Assembly (NCBI GenBank): GCA_022316685.1
Contig: JAKJHU010000386.1
Coordinates: forward strand, 1 to 64,000
Source of the DNA: Progne subis subis
Lineage: Eukaryota; Chordata; Aves; Passeriformes; Hirundinidae
Reading direction: 5' to 3'
DNA length: 64,000 nt
Part shown: in pieces, positions 30,990 to 42,985 of the stretch
Position numbering within the stretch: the first letter of the stretch is position 1
How the letters are laid out: each line of letters begins with the position of its first letter
Position numbers and translations under genes: made by a program
The notes under the pieces: generated by a model
Told to the model about the DNA's origin: nothing
Database searches by the model: none
The model's input: the letters and a program-made list of their open reading frames with translations, nothing else

Positions 30990-31235
30990 TGTGATCTAGC
31001 TGGGCCTCATGGAATGCAGACAGCCACTGTCAGTCGATGGAACTCCTGGAAGCAAGGCTCAAATGTGACAAAGGCTTGTGCACCATGGAACCCAAGAGAC
31101 CCTGATGGAACCAAGGCTGCAGTGAGTCACAGAGGGACCCCATGGAAGCCAGGAGAGCATTGTGAGGCTGTGGAACAATATGGCACCAAGGTTCCTCTGG
31201 GACTTGACAGAACCCCATGGAAGTGAATCGTCCCA
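30990..31235 (-). repeat. Degenerate minisatellite (reversed orientation)
   Basis: Units with ATGGAACCCAAGAG, ATGGAACCAAGGCTG and GGCACCAAGGTTCC. Same family as 4246-4683, short and strongly diverged. Confidence 0.6.
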
Positions 31236-31755
31236 AACCGGGCCAAGAGACACTTCTGAGACAAAGTCCAAGAAGCGGGGATTTGCTTTATTCAGAATAC
31301 CGGGTGCGTGGAGATATCTCCTCCCAACAGCGTGCACACAGGCACACAGCAGATGACAATATATGGCTATACTTCATGCAGAGTTGAAGTTTTCCTTGGA
31401 AAAGGTGTGGGCATGCAAACTGTATCTTAGAACCCATTTCTATCATTAGCATAGGAGAGGCACAGGCACAGCACTCTGGTGGTGGCACTGAGGAAGGGTA
31501 CACATTTTCCTTGGTGGTCTCCAGATGAAGGCTGGACATCATCGCTGTGCCCTTTTCACCTTTCTCCTCTAGGCATTTGCAGTCTCTTGTTTGCCGTTTC
31601 AGTGACTTTCTCACTGGTTTTGGCAAGCTCTGTCCTTCATTTTTGCAAGTTTTGTCCCCTATTTCTTGACAAGTTTTATCCAGTGTCTTAAGCTTGTGGT
31701 TAACATTTGCTAGCTTCCAAGTGTATTTTATTCTTAAGTATGCCCAGGCACAGTG
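31236..31755. other. Flank of retrovirus C; nothing recognised
   Basis: A minus-strand frame of 112 residues (31626-31288) is open but has no recognisable domain. It may belong to the decayed retrovirus at 31760-35640. Confidence 0.35.
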
Positions 31756-32333
31756 CTTTTAACCCTTTCACAGCTAAGGACTGGAGAGACACTGCTGGAC
31801 ACTGGGAATTCCTGCAGGTGCAGTTAACCCTAACCCACCTTTGCAGACAAGGAGGCTCCAACCTCATTGGGAGAGGGCCCAGCTTTTACACTGTTAAACA
31901 AACAAGCAGACATCACTTCTAGTGTGGGAACATCTGGTTTCATTCTCCATTTGGTTTCTCCCAAAGCCTGACCAGGGCTCAAGGAGGAAGCAAGGGAGTT
32001 GGCTTTGATCTTACAGCCCCAGACAAAGCCAGATGAGGTGTCACGACAACTCTAACATGGAATCATAAGAAACTAAGTTCTCACACTGCAATGATTGCAG
32101 TGACTGCCACAAATGCATTTTGCAGCAGCCTACAATTTGGAGGCCAATCCCACCATGAAGAATTTTCTTCTTTCGGCCTCTCTTCTCCTGATCTTTCTAT
32201 CGAGGTCATTCCTGATTGTTGGACTTCAAACCCAGCACTGATTCCTGCAACATTCCTGTCCTAGAATAGCACAGGCTCCTCTCTAGACAGCAAGCAGATA
32301 ATCCAAGAAGATGCAGTCCTGTAGAGCCCCCAT

Positions 32334-32802
32334 TCATGTTTGTTGGAGCTCAGTGGATGTGCTATTGTATATTTTAATAGCATCTCTTTTTACTTCTTCT
32401 AATAATGGATTTATCTTGTTAATATAAACTCCACAGGAGAAGGCAGTGCACATGGGGCACAGGGTGAACCAGAATCTTTGGCTTTCTGAGACCAAAGGCA
32501 TCCTTGGGGGGGAAACGTTCTCTTGTCCCAACTCTTCCTTGTGGTAGCTGCCAAAGTATCCTCAAGGGAGGCATCAATATTGCTTGGAAACAGGACCCAA
32601 ACCATCCTTTAGGAAGCTGTTTATGGGCTCCACACATCCAGCAGCTTCCATTTCCAGTACCAAAGGTCTGATTTCCTATTTCCCACTGTGGCTTGATGAT
32701 GGATCCAGGGCTCCTCCCTGTGCTGCTGTTGTGTCCCCAGTGCCTTTGGCTCAGAGGAGTTTCACAGTGGCCCTGCAGCTGGGACTGGTGTGACACTGAC
32801 AC
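32334..32802 (-). pseudogene. env-like fragment of retrovirus C
   Basis: A minus-strand frame has GNGSCWMCGAHKQLPKGWFG, with the CXXC motif and the following Gly-Trp typical of retroviral surface subunits. In an adjoining frame the sequence goes on to 32334 with KINPLLEEVKRDAIKIYNST. At least one frame change lies between. No membrane anchor is recognisable. Confidence 0.55.
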
Positions 32803-33250
32803 TGACCAGCTCCAGCATCCTGAGTTCTATGGACATTGTGAGTGATGCTAAAGCACAGAAATCCTTTCACAATGTGACTTCTAACTATAACAGGGTTTGT
32901 TTTCTCCTGAAGGGAAATCCTAGTGAATCCTGTAAAGCTGATAATTGTATTCCTGTGTTCCACAGCAGAGTTTTCTGTAACTTTCCCTGCACTGGCTCCC
33001 TCATGAGTCAGAGCCCATTGACAGAGTTCTGGGCCATCCATAGGGTGGGCCCTCCAAGGGAACCCCATTCCTCCCAACATTAGTTGAGAACATACCCAGC
33101 AATTAGTTATGTTGAGTATTTAGGCTACATTGATCTTTCCATTCTCATAAATATTTTCATGACTAATCCCTTGTTGAAACTCGAGGTGTTTCTGGCAAAC
33201 AAAGATTCTGGCTGACTAACAAGATACAACTTACAGATATAAGCAGTACT

Positions 33251-33466
33251 TCAGTGACAAGGTTGCTCATTCTTTTTCCTCAATCTCATTCGTATTAGGA
33301 ACAATAACTCTGTTGTCCATGGAGCTGGTGCCTTTTTAATTCCAGAATATTGTCCCCAAGGTCCTTTGCTGTTCAGCTTTCCCGTGGTGTCTGTGGGTAA
33401 CACGGCTTGGTGGGATCCTTTCCCCTTTGGCTGGAGAGGTTCCAGGTCCCAGTCCCTGGCAGGCAC
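33251..33466 (-). pseudogene. Uncharacterised open fragment within retrovirus C
   Basis: 71 residues with LNSKGPWGQYSGIKKAPAPW and a basic end. Its place between the dUTPase-like and env-like pieces suggests the start of env or the end of pol, but I cannot match it to either. Confidence 0.3.
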
Positions 33467-33935
33467 CCAGGCTCCTGGCTGGAATTCCTGTGGAAGTCCC
33501 TCAGTGTCACATCAGCCTTCACATGGAGCCCAGTGGGTCAGAGCATTTCCCAAAGGGGCTGTTGAGGCAAACAGGGAGATCTGGTTTGGCAGGATCTGTA
33601 AAACAATATCCCACAACATTGACTTGTTCTGGCATAGAACACACAATGGGAATATGAAGGGACTTATTCCCATTATTCCTGCCCAGGTTTCAGAATTCAA
33701 ATAGTGCTGTCTTTTCCCAGAGCTGTTCCCTCAGCTGGCTCAGGAGGGCCATTTGGCCTCTGCCACCACACTCTGGCTCCATTATTAGGACTGCTGGATC
33801 CAAACCCTCTGTCTCTATAAACAGTGCTGATTGGAGGTGGATCTCTTTCTTTCACAATTTTTTTTAAAACTGACAATATTGATACTAGTGCTACCCAGTC
33901 ATGGGGTTGAATAATCTAATCTTTTTCTATATTGT

Positions 33936-34337
33936 TTAGCAGAGTAACTTCTTGATAATTTGCATCAATTCCTCCTCCCATGATATGAACACTTTCCAAG
34001 GCCAAGCTGCAGGAGCAGTGATCAAACCAAAGTGTCTTGGAGGAACCTGAATTCCTATTCCTGTATTGATAACTCTCATTTGCTTCTGATTTATCCTAAT
34101 TAATTCCAATGCATGAAGGTCCAGCCCTGCAGCCTCTGGGGTGGCCCTGTCAGGAGCCATCACACCCAGAACAATTTCCCAGGAAGTCCAAGTCTCACTG
34201 TCTGTGGTTGTATTTGCAAACTGGGTGCAGCTGTGCACACCCAGAGAGTTTCCATTTCCCCAGTGGGCCCATGTTAAGGGTATGGAGCACATCTGGGTGA
34301 TGGGTTTTCCATCAGGACAGGTTCCCATCTGTCTCAA
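33936..34337 (-). pseudogene. dUTPase-like domain of retrovirus C
   Basis: dUTPases hydrolyse dUTP and are carried by several retroviral groups. This frame has two motifs in the right order and spacing: [10 protein letters not shown] (motif 1) and [18 protein letters not shown] (motifs 2-3 region). The catalytic serine motif after that is not recognisable (APAAWPW stands there). Upstream in the frame is [20 protein letters not shown]. Placement directly before env-like sequence would fit a dUTPase after integrase, as in ERVL-type elements, rather than one inside protease. Confidence 0.55.
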
Positions 34338-34399
34338 CTGCTCTTTTTTTGGACTGCTGTCATTTTTTCAACTGCTCTTTTAACAACCCCTTCATTCAT

Positions 34400-35355
34400 T
34401 CAATCAATCCTGCAGCTTGTGGATAGTCTGGTACGTGAAAAACCCAGCAGCCTTAATCACTGTATTTTTCATTGTAACAGACAAAGCATTCTGAATCACA
34501 GTATCAGCAAACCCTATAAAAATAACCAATTTCATCCCTTCCTCCTTTATTCCTATTCTACAATTTGCAAAGCTTACCACTGACATTTGGGTCTTGGCCA
34601 GTTCTTTTCTGTCAGGTATTTAGTGTTACAGAGAGTAGGCAAAGCTAACAAATTAGTATTGTCAGCATTATTTCACATTATTGATTTTTAATTAAATCTA
34701 AAAATATATCATCACAGTATAATTTAAAAAAAACTTTTACTAATAATAATTATAATACTATATTACACTTGCAAAAGAAACCTGAGCTCAAGATTTAAAC
34801 CTTCCTTCTCTCACTCCACATGGGAGCATTCCAAAACCAATTCTTCCTTCTGTGGTGCTGTTTCCAATGTGCTGTTAACAAAATCCATCCTCATCTTCCC
34901 AAACCAACAAGTTCTTTGCCTTTTTCCATATGCAATGTTTGGATGAATTTTAACACATTCAGCAGTTCAGCATCTTTTAATCAACAGCTCCACTGCTCTC
35001 ATGGTGTTCTGACCTCAGCCCACTCCAGAGCCAGCAAGATCTGGGGAAGAGCTTCCCATCCAGGAATTTCAGATGAGATTGGTTCCTCACATTTACATTT
35101 AAAAAGTGACATTTTGGTGGGATCTGGCCAGACTCTGCCAGTGTTGTTTTACCAGTGGGCAGGATCAGCACCAAAGACACAAACACCACCTGAAGGAATC
35201 TGTGTCATTTACTACAGCTCAAAGCAGCAAAGGAGCACAAAAGGAGCAGCTCAGCAATGCACCCAACCATCACTACCAAAGATTGCCTGCAGGGATTGAG
35301 AAAGATCCATCACCAGTTCCCCTCAGACTTTCCCATCACCCACATGCACACATCA
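34400..35355. other. AT-rich interior of retrovirus C; no gene seen
   Basis: Long A/T stretches near 34680-34770 and then mixed sequence. No gag, protease or reverse transcriptase motif is visible on either strand. Confidence 0.45.
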
Positions 35356-35814
35356 GCTGGTGGAAGCTGTCCCAGCCAAGGACTGCAGAGCCACTCCCGG
35401 ACACTGGGAATTGCTGCAGGTGCCTCCAGCCACAGGTGAGGCTCCAACCTGGCTGGGAGAGGGCCCAGCTCTGATAGTGCTGAATAAACAAACTGACAGC
35501 ACTTCTAGTGCAGGAACAGCTGGTTTCATCCTCCTCTTGGGTCCCTCCCAAAGCCTGGCCAGGGCCCAAGGAGGAACCAAGGGAGGTGACTTTGACCATC
35601 CAGCCCCAAACAAGGCCAGATGTCAGATTTCATGGCCTTGTCTGGCTTCTAAACACAGAAAGGTCAATGCATGTTTCACTAATGAGTGGATGCATCTATC
35701 ACACTGCTAATGACCATGCATAATTTGTTAATGAGCAGATACAAAGATAACCCTTGGTTGGAAGGTTGATGCAGAGGTCACCTTTGGCTCAGGGCCTGCT
35801 GTTGAGGCCTCACT

Positions 35815-35935
35815 CAGGCCTCTTGTCCAGGCCTGGGATGAGCAGGGACATCTTTCACCAGATCAGGTTGTTCAGAGCCCTGTCCCAGCTGCACTTGAAT
35901 GTTTCCAGGGATGGGGCATTGACCACCTGCAGCCC
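35815..35935 (-). mobile_element. Short CR1 fragment
   Basis: ATCTTTCACCAGATCAGG, TTGTTCAGAGCCCTGTCC and TTTCCAGGGATGGGGCATTG match the antisense CR1 3' region. The sense counterpart is at 48240-48350. Confidence 0.65.
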
Positions 35936-36600
35936 CCCACATCCCCCCTGGCCATGGAACCTGGCTGCAGAAATGGGTCCTTGGGGTGCTTTCCAAGGAA
36001 ACTTGAAGGGATGAGGGATCCCAAGCCAGCAGTGGGGTCAGTGCAGTGTCCATGGCCACAGCCCCTTGTAATGGCCCAGGGCAGGTTGGGATGATGATCC
36101 ACCCTCACTCCTGGCCCAGGGCAGGGCTGCAGTGCTCTTGGTGGCACCTTGGGCTTGGCCCACACTTGAGGAGGGTTTCTGTTTTCACTGGGGAAACTCA
36201 GGAGTTTGAGTTTTAGATTGCTTCAAAAATAAAAGAAGAAAATCCCTCTTTGCTTAATGTGCAACCAGGTCTCCTAGGAAAGCAGGTCCCAGGTGAGGGA
36301 GAGGATGGGGTTGGGGAATGTGGAGCAAGGTTGTCCCCACTGGGTCAGATCCCAAAGCACAGCTTCTCTGAGCAGGCCAGACCTCCTTGGGAGACCCTGG
36401 GTCAATATCAACCACAGAGTGCTGCAATCACCTCTTGTGTAATGAGAACAGAAATTAAATACACCCTTTAAAACAGAACTACATATTACTTAGAAGCTCT
36501 TTGAAATATTTCTCCATAACTGCAGCAGGAAAACTTCCTAATAAACTGCACCAGACCACGGGGAACTCAAGGCAGAGCCATGGTTTGTCACGATTTGGTT
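35936..36600 (+). repeat. Second inverted duplication, left arm
   Basis: Matches 46745-47640 in reverse: shared pieces are CATGGAACCTGGCTGCAG, GGGTCCTTGGGGTGCTTTCC, GGCAGGTTGGGATGATGATC, CAGGAGTTTGAG, the TGCAATCACCTC end and GAAATATTTCTCCATAA. The partner holds an extra segment at about 47220-47430. Confidence 0.7.
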
Positions 36601-37400
36601 GATCCTGATGAGTCCCATGCTGCATTCGGTGCTGAGCCCTGGAACCTCAGGGCTGAGAGGAGATTGCAAAAACCTTTCCAGGAGTAGAAGTCAGAAGAAA
36701 AACCCCAAGTGTCTCAATGCATCAATGGGTCCCACAGAGGTCCATTCCCAACACAGGCTCCTCCTGGAGTCCATGAAGGAGAGAACTGGAGGCCAGGATT
36801 GCACAAAAAACCTCTCAGAGACTCAGTATCAAAAATAAGTACTTAAATTAATCCTGAGTACCTTGAAGCATTAATGAGCCCCACTGAGTGTTGTCACTGG
36901 CTAAGAATCTCAAGGGACTAATTAAAGCAGATAATTTGGGCCATGATTGCACAAACCTCTCAGACTCTTTTTTGACACAGTTTTGTGCCAAAAAAAATTT
37001 CTTCAATACCTTGATTACCCTGAAGTATTAATGAGCCGCACTGTATTTACTGAAAGAGAATCCCAAGGGACCTAGTAAAGTAGATAATTGGGGACATGAT
37101 TGCACAATCATTCTCATAGTCAGTTCTAAAAGGGCAACACCAAGTACCTTTAAAAACCTGAAGTTCCTTGAAGTATTAATGAGCCCCACAGAGTGTTGTT
37201 ACTTACAAAGCCTCTCAAGGGACTAATTAGATCAGATAATTGGAGGCCATGATTGCGCAAACCTCTCAGAGACTCCAAGGCAAAAGCCAAACCCAAAGTC
37301 CTTTGAAGAAGCTTTAGTCCCTGGGAGCACTGAGGAGCCCCCCAGGGCCATTGCTGACCAAGGCTCCCCAGGGACTCCTTCCAGCACATCCTTGAGGCCA
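36600..37400 (+). repeat. Tandem repeat, period about 150 bp, five to six diverged units
   Basis: The anchor TTAATGAGCC (or a close variant) occurs near 36606, 36722, 36871, 37028, 37176 and 37329, mostly 148-157 bp apart. Each unit also holds GGGACTAATTA-like and CATGATTGCACAAACCTCTC-like blocks. Units are diverged. It lies directly upstream of the OR gene 1 block. Confidence 0.78.
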
Positions 37401-37439
37401 CTGGGATGTGAGGGGGATGCTGAGGGCAGCACAAGGGGC

Positions 37440-38103
37440 TGACAGTGCCCAGCCTTGCTGGGGCTGTGCCAGGAGGCCCCAGGGCCTCAGGACAAGGTGT
37501 CTCCTCACAGCCCTTGGTGGCACAGAGGCTGCTGTGCCCCAGGACACCAGGACTTGGCTTCTCTTTGTCCCCACCTGTCATCACTGCCTCCAGTTCTCTG
37601 CTCTGCCTGGGGCCTGGGGACACTTTCTCTGTCCTGTCCCTCAGTGGGACCCATTAAAACTTCAAGAAACTTTGGAGCTGGATTCTGACTTGGAGTTCCT
37701 GAGAGGTTTCTTCAGCTCCCTCTCAGGGACTGATGTTCAGGTGCTTCAGCACAAAACCCGAGAGGGTCATTAAAATCCTTGTGCTGTGTCTGTGCTGATG
37801 AGCTGGGCTGGGCTCCTGGCAGAGAAGCAGCTCCTGGCAGCCAAGAAGAGATTCAAAAACACATCTCTTGATGAGCAACTCTTCTCCCAGCTCAGCAGGG
37901 CTGGGGCACCGCCTGCAGCCACCCCGGGCACAGCACACAGGCACAGAGAGCTTCAATCACCCAGGGCTGGGAAGGAGCTGAGAAGTGACTGCGGGAGAAT
38001 CACTCCCAGCCCTTGACACAGGAACCTCTGGCTGCAGGACAAGGCAGCTGCAGCTCCTGCAGGGATCTCCTAAAGCTGCAACATCCCAATGCCTACAGAC
38101 TCT
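37440..38103 (+). other. Non-coding 5' exon region of OR gene 1
   Basis: Strongly similar to 61440-62037 upstream of OR gene 2. It ends in CCTACAGACTCT/GTGAGTAC, a good splice donor at 38104. OR genes usually have untranslated 5' exons, so this is probably the first exon and promoter. A block CCGAGAGGGTCATTAAAA near 37758 loosely resembles an Olf/EBF plus homeodomain pairing, weak evidence only. Confidence 0.55.
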
Positions 38104-39496
38104 GTGAGTACAACTCTGAGTATATCTGGTGCAGGGGAGGGAAATGCTCATGAAGGTCTAACACACTGAGAGCTTCTGCCCATCCCCAAAATATTTTCAA
38201 TACAAGGATTTATTTTAAAACTAGGGCTTTTCCTGTGTCTTTGTTTTCATTTCTTAATATTATATAATGGAGGAGAGGGAGAACACATGATAAAGCGATC
38301 TTTAATTTTGACAAATCCCTGGGACATCTAAACTCTTAATGATCTGGCTTAGTATAAGCTGTCCTTTCTCTAAACTGCAAACAACCAGCCCCCAGCCAGT
38401 GCCCTGCGAACAGGCAGGGTTCTTTAGGGCCAAGGAGAGTGCACAGAGATTTGAGGTCTGTGAGTGCTGGCAGGGAGAGCTCAGGCACAGGGAAACACCT
38501 GCAGGAGGAAAATCTCCAGGAAGCAGAGAGAAGATGGCACAATGAGAGAAAACAAACCCCAGAAATGCTGTGGCAGGGAGAGTTTAGAGATCTCCACAGG
38601 ATGCCCTCCAGTGCAGTCCCTCCCTCTGAACAAGCCCCCTCCCTCCTGTCCCCCAGCCAAGCCTCTGCCCTCAGCGACAGGGGTCCAAGGTGTGAAGCCC
38701 CTCCTGTGCAGGCAGAGCTGCAGCAGAGCCGTGGGGCAGCTCTGCAGCCCCGGGCACAGTTCCCTCTGCAGAGCAGAGGGCTGGGAGCAGCTGCCTGGCA
38801 CTGGGGTCTCTGGGAGGGGGCACAGCTGGCTCAGGGTGATGCTGTCCCCAGTTCCCGGCTGTGGGCAATGCTGTCAGTACAGCCAGGGAAGGAGCTGCAT
38901 CTCCCTTAGTCCAATACCATCATAAGGACACTTGGAAATCTCCCTGAGATTTCAATCCAAACTGGGAGCTTCAGTCCCGGATTGCAAACCTCTCCTGTAG
39001 CATCTTTGTGTTATCTGAATCACCCCTGGGGAAAGGCAGAGGTGTTCTGACACTGAAAATGCTGTTGGCTTGGTGAAATGAGCAATGTGTATCCCTGGAC
39101 ACAAATGTGGAGCTGGGCTGAATGGGATCCATCTGCTCTCAGCAGTACCTGGCGAATTTTTAGGGGAAACATGGGAAGCTGATCACCCTCCACCTGAGAA
39201 AGGCTAAAGCCAAGAGAAATTCTGAACAGGTCAGAATGACAGACCATGTCCCCTCACTCTCCACTCATCACTTTGCCTCATGTAATTGCTCTGCACTACC
39301 TGGGGAAGCAGAAGTGCAGACGGTTTCTGATATCCAAGGATAGCAGGAGAGATATGCAGGAGCTTATCAAGAAAACTGCAGAACACTTAAACACAAAGGA
39401 TGCATTTGTCTTCCAGGGTAGGGTCTCTGGGAAATGTCTTTGATTTTGGTTACAGGTATCTCCTCTAACTCTTCACTGTCCTTTATCCATGAACAG
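38104..39496 (+). other. Probable intron of OR gene 1
   Basis: Runs from the GTGAGT donor to the acceptor CATGAACAG before the coding exon. It is about 0.6 kb longer than the matching intron of OR gene 2 (62038-62831). The extra sequence (about 38300-38930) has no recognised repeat. No coding exon is visible in it. Confidence 0.45.
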
Positions 39497-39519
39497 GTCC
39501 CCATGGCTAGGCACAACAA

Positions 39520-40514
39520 ATGTGCAACAGCAGCTCCATCAGCCACTTCCTCCTGCTGGCATTGGCAGACACGCGGCAGCTGCAGCTCCTGCACTTCTGC
39601 CTCTTCCTGGGCATCTCCCTGGCTGCCCTCCTGGCCAACGGCCTCATCATCAGCGCCGTAGCCTGCGGCCACCTCCTGCACACGCCCATGTTCTTCTTCC
39701 TGCTCAACCTGGCCCTCACCAACCTGGGCTCCATCCTCACCACTGTCCCCAAAGCCATGCACAATTCCCTCTGGGACACCAGGACCATCTCCTACACAGG
39801 ATGTGCACTGCAACTATTTGTTTTTGTCTTTTTCATGTCAGCAGAGTTTTCCCTCCTGACCATCATGAGCTACGACCGCTACGTGTCCATCTGCAAACCC
39901 CTGCACTACGGGACCCTCGTGGGCAGCAGAGCTTGTGCCCACATGGCAGCAGCTGCCTGGGCCAGTGGCTTTCTCTATTCACTGCTGCACACAGCCAATA
40001 CATTTTCCCTGCCCCTGTGCCATGGCAATGGCCTGGGCCAGTTCTTCTGTGAAATCCCACACATCCTCAAGCTCTCCTGCTCCAAATCCTGGGCCTGGGC
40101 CAGTTCTTCTGTGAAATCCCACACATCCTCAAGCTCTCCTGCTCCAAATCCTATCTCAGGGAACTTGGGCTCATTGTATTTTCCATTTCTTTAGCATTGT
40201 GTTGTTTTGTGTTCATTGTTTTCTCCTATGTGCAGATCTTCAGGGCTGTGCTGAGGATCCCCTCTGAGCAGGGACGGCACAAAGCCTTTTCCACCTGCCT
40301 CCCTCACCTGTCTGTTGTCTCCCTGTTCCTCAGCACTTCCACATTTTCCTACCTGAAGCCCCCCTCCATCTCCTCCCCATCCCTGGATCTGGCCCTGTCA
40401 GTTCTGTACTCAGTGGTGCCTCCAGCCCTGAACCCCCTCATCTACAGCCTGAGGAACCAGGAGCTCAAGGCTGCAGTCTGGAGACTGATGACTGGATGGT
40501 TTCAGAAACATTGA
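39520..40514 (+). pseudogene. Olfactory receptor gene 1 (OR14-like), broken by a 62-bp internal duplication
   Basis: OR proteins are seven-transmembrane odorant receptors acting in sensory neurons. The start at 39520 gives MCNSSSISHFLLLALADT, with an N-glycosylation site (NSSS). TM1 has GNGL-like ANGLIISAV; TM2 LHTPMFFFLLNLALT; the end of TM3 SYDRYVSICKPLHY; the extracellular loop Cys residues are present. At 40031-40092 a 62-bp stretch is repeated exactly or nearly so at 40093 onward, shifting the frame and giving a stop at 40192. The original frame resumes and reads KAFSTCLPHL (TM6) and PPALNPLIYSLRN (TM7) to the stop at 40512. All parts are present, so the break is recent. Confidence 0.88.
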
Positions 40515-40544
40515 ACTGCTGGCCAATTTCTGCAAATCACTTGG

Positions 40545-40550
40545 AATAAA
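40545..40550 (+). terminator. Polyadenylation signal of OR gene 1
   Basis: AATAAA 31 bp after the stop codon, in the sequence context shared with OR gene 2 (63822-63827). Confidence 0.6.
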
Positions 40551-41051
40551 AGTAATCTTTGATACTTCTTGTTAGTTTCATTTTGGAGAAAGTTTCTAAT
40601 CATTTTATTTTTTTTTCATACTGTCCACAAGGAAATTTCAATATTTGTACGATTTCTCATTTTGTTTCTCTCCACTTTACCTGTGGCCACAGACTGTGTC
40701 CATGATGGGCTGTGCTCTTGGTGGCTTTAAAGGAACTAAAAGATTGCCCAGCCAAGTTTTCTGCATAGATTCCCCTTTTGTTCCCTTCTCTGCAGCTGCA
40801 GCAGCAATGTCTGTGTGCAGAGCTGGGGCAGATCAGTGCTGGCACAGCAGCTGTGCCCAGGAGCAGCAGCACTTGGTGTTGCCAGTGCTGCTCCCGTGTC
40901 CCTGCCCCGCTGCCCTCCTGGCCCTGCTGTTGCTGTAGGGCCTGAGTGCTCTCGGGGCCGGGCACAGTGCTGGGGGTGGCAGTGCCGGGGCTGCAGCAGG
41001 GACAGGCCATGGGCACTGCTGGGGCAGCGCTGCCGCCTCAGGGCAGGGCCT
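40551..41051 (+). other. Downstream flank of OR gene 1; no gene seen
   Basis: The first 190 bp resemble the region after OR gene 2 (shared CCTGTGGCCACAGACTGTGT). The rest is GC-rich with frames open by composition. Confidence 0.5.
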
Positions 41052-42099
41052 GGGGGCTCCAGGCTCCTTGCCCAGGCTCTCTCCAGAACACACCCAGGCC
41101 AATGCTCAGCAGAGAAAAGCCCCGTGAGCAGCCCCAGGGTGGCCGTGGGCAGGCTGGGGGCAAACAGCATGGCTGGGGCTCTGCAAGGTGCCTGGGGGAG
41201 ATGGGAAGGAGCAGCAGAGCAGGGGCTGATCCATCCCCACTGCGCTGGACACCCCAGGGCAGCATCCCAGAGCGTCCTCATGCACCTGCCAACAACATCC
41301 CCCCTCTGCAGCCCTGGCCTCTCCCCCAGCTCACACAGGTGCCACATCCTTGCAGGCACAGACACGGCAGCACTGGCTCAGGAGCCCCTGTTTGCACTGC
41401 CCAGAGCAGGGGTGAGCACCCCCATGGTGTTGGTGTGGGGAGATGAACCTGAGGGAGCACAAATGCCATCAGCCTCTGGGGCCAGGCAGGGCTGGGGGAC
41501 ACCAGGGAAACCACTCAGGTTTGTGGTGGCCTCTGAAGTCATCCAGAAAGTCTGTTCCCCTGAGCTGTGAGTTTCCTGTGCCACTGCGGATGTTGCACAG
41601 AGCCAGGGCTGCCTGGCAGCTACCCCCAAACTACCCTCAGCATTTCCTTTGCTTCACCTTGGCTTTCTTTACTCTTCCTGCTACAAATTTCTTCATGCTG
41701 CCCTTCCCTGTTCCCTCCCCTCTAAACAGCCCATCCCTGGTTGTCCTTTCCTCTCTGGTCCCGTTCCCCATTTCAGTTCCTGAGTTCCCGGCACCATGGG
41801 AACATCCCTTGGGGAGCAGGATCATCCTCCAAATGCTTCAGGAATTGTCTGCAGCCTCCTGCAGTGCCTCCTGCTGCTCCCTTGCCAGAGGCACCACAGA
41901 CCAGGGGGGCACATCTGGGCTGCTGTGTCTGGCTGTGGGGCTCCCTGTTCTGGGCAAGGAGGAGGAGCGGCAGAGGCTCTGCAGGACTGACAGGATGGGC
42001 TTTGGGGCTGTGAGGAGAAGCTGAGGGACCTGGGCTGCTGGAGCTTCTGGAGAGGAGGCCCAGGGCTCATCCTGCAATGGCTGCAAGGGTGGTTTCAGA

Positions 42100-42720
42100 G
42101 AATCCCAGAATCAGCAAGGTTGGAAAGGACCTTGGACATCATCAATTCCAACCTGTGCCCTGACACTGCCTTATCTCCCCTGAGCCTCCTCTTCTCCAGG
42201 ATAAAAATCCCGAGCTCCGTCAGCTGCTCCTCACAGGACTTGTGTTCCAGACCCCTCACCAGCCTTGTTGCCCTTCTCTGGAAACACTCCAGCCCCTCCG
42301 TGTCTTTCCTAAACTGGGGGGTCCAGAACTGGACACAGCACTCAAGGTGCTGCCCAAGCAGCGCCAAGCACAAGGGAAGAATCACTGCCCTGGTCCAGCT
42401 GGCCACACCATTCCTGATCCAGGCCAGGAGCCATTGGCCTTCTTGGCCACCTGGGCACACTGCTGGCTCATGTCCAGCCTGCTGTCCATCTGTCTCTGCA
42501 GGTTCCCTTCTGCCTGGCTGCTGTCCAGCCACTCTGTCCCCAGCCTGTAGCACTGCAGGGGTTGTTGTGGCCAAAGTGCAGGACCTGGCACTTGGACTTG
42601 TTAAACCTCATATTGTTGGATTTGGTCCCTGGATCCAGCCTGTCCAGGGCCCTGTGCAGAGACCTCCTACCCTCCAGCAGATCAACACTCCCAGACACCT
42701 TGGTGTCGCCACAGTTCCAG
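42100..42720 (-). mobile_element. CR1 LINE 3' end
   Basis: Antisense CR1 tail: AGAATCCCAGAATCAGC, CCTCCTCTTCTCCAGGATAA, CCAGCCTTGTTGCCC. Counterpart of 3632-4245. Confidence 0.8.
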
Positions 42721-42985
42721 GAGGCCCTTGACTGTCACAATGGTTTCCATGAGTTCATGAGGCCTCTCAGTCACAGCATCCCTTTGGTTCCGTGGGACCC
42801 CTTGGTGTGACAAAGTCCCTTGGATCCTTGGGCCCCATCGTGTCACAATGGTGCCTTGGTCCCCCAAGGCCCTGCAGTGTCACAATGGATCCTTGCTTCC
42901 ATGAGTTGTGGCAGTGCAGCAATGGTCTCCTTGGTTCCAGTGTCACAATGGCCTCTTCCTCCCTCAGGAGGAAGGATTTGTGCTC
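42720..42985 (+). repeat. Degenerate minisatellite (direct copy)
   Basis: GACTGTCACAATGG, CAGTGTCACAATGGATCC and related units. Shorter than at 4246-4683. Confidence 0.7.

Larger units (their letters stand above)
31760..35640 (-). mobile_element. Decayed retrovirus C with two related terminal segments
   Basis: The segments 31760-32045 and 35360-35640 are similar and in the same orientation (shared GGACACTGGGAATT, GGGAGAGGGCCCAGC, AGTG.GGAACA, CAAGGAGG). They may be LTRs or parts of LTRs. Between them, on the minus strand, lie a dUTPase-like piece and an env-like piece. Gag and most of pol are absent, and the sequence between 34400 and 35350 is AT-rich and unassigned. The element is much more decayed than A and B. 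Confidence 0.5.
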
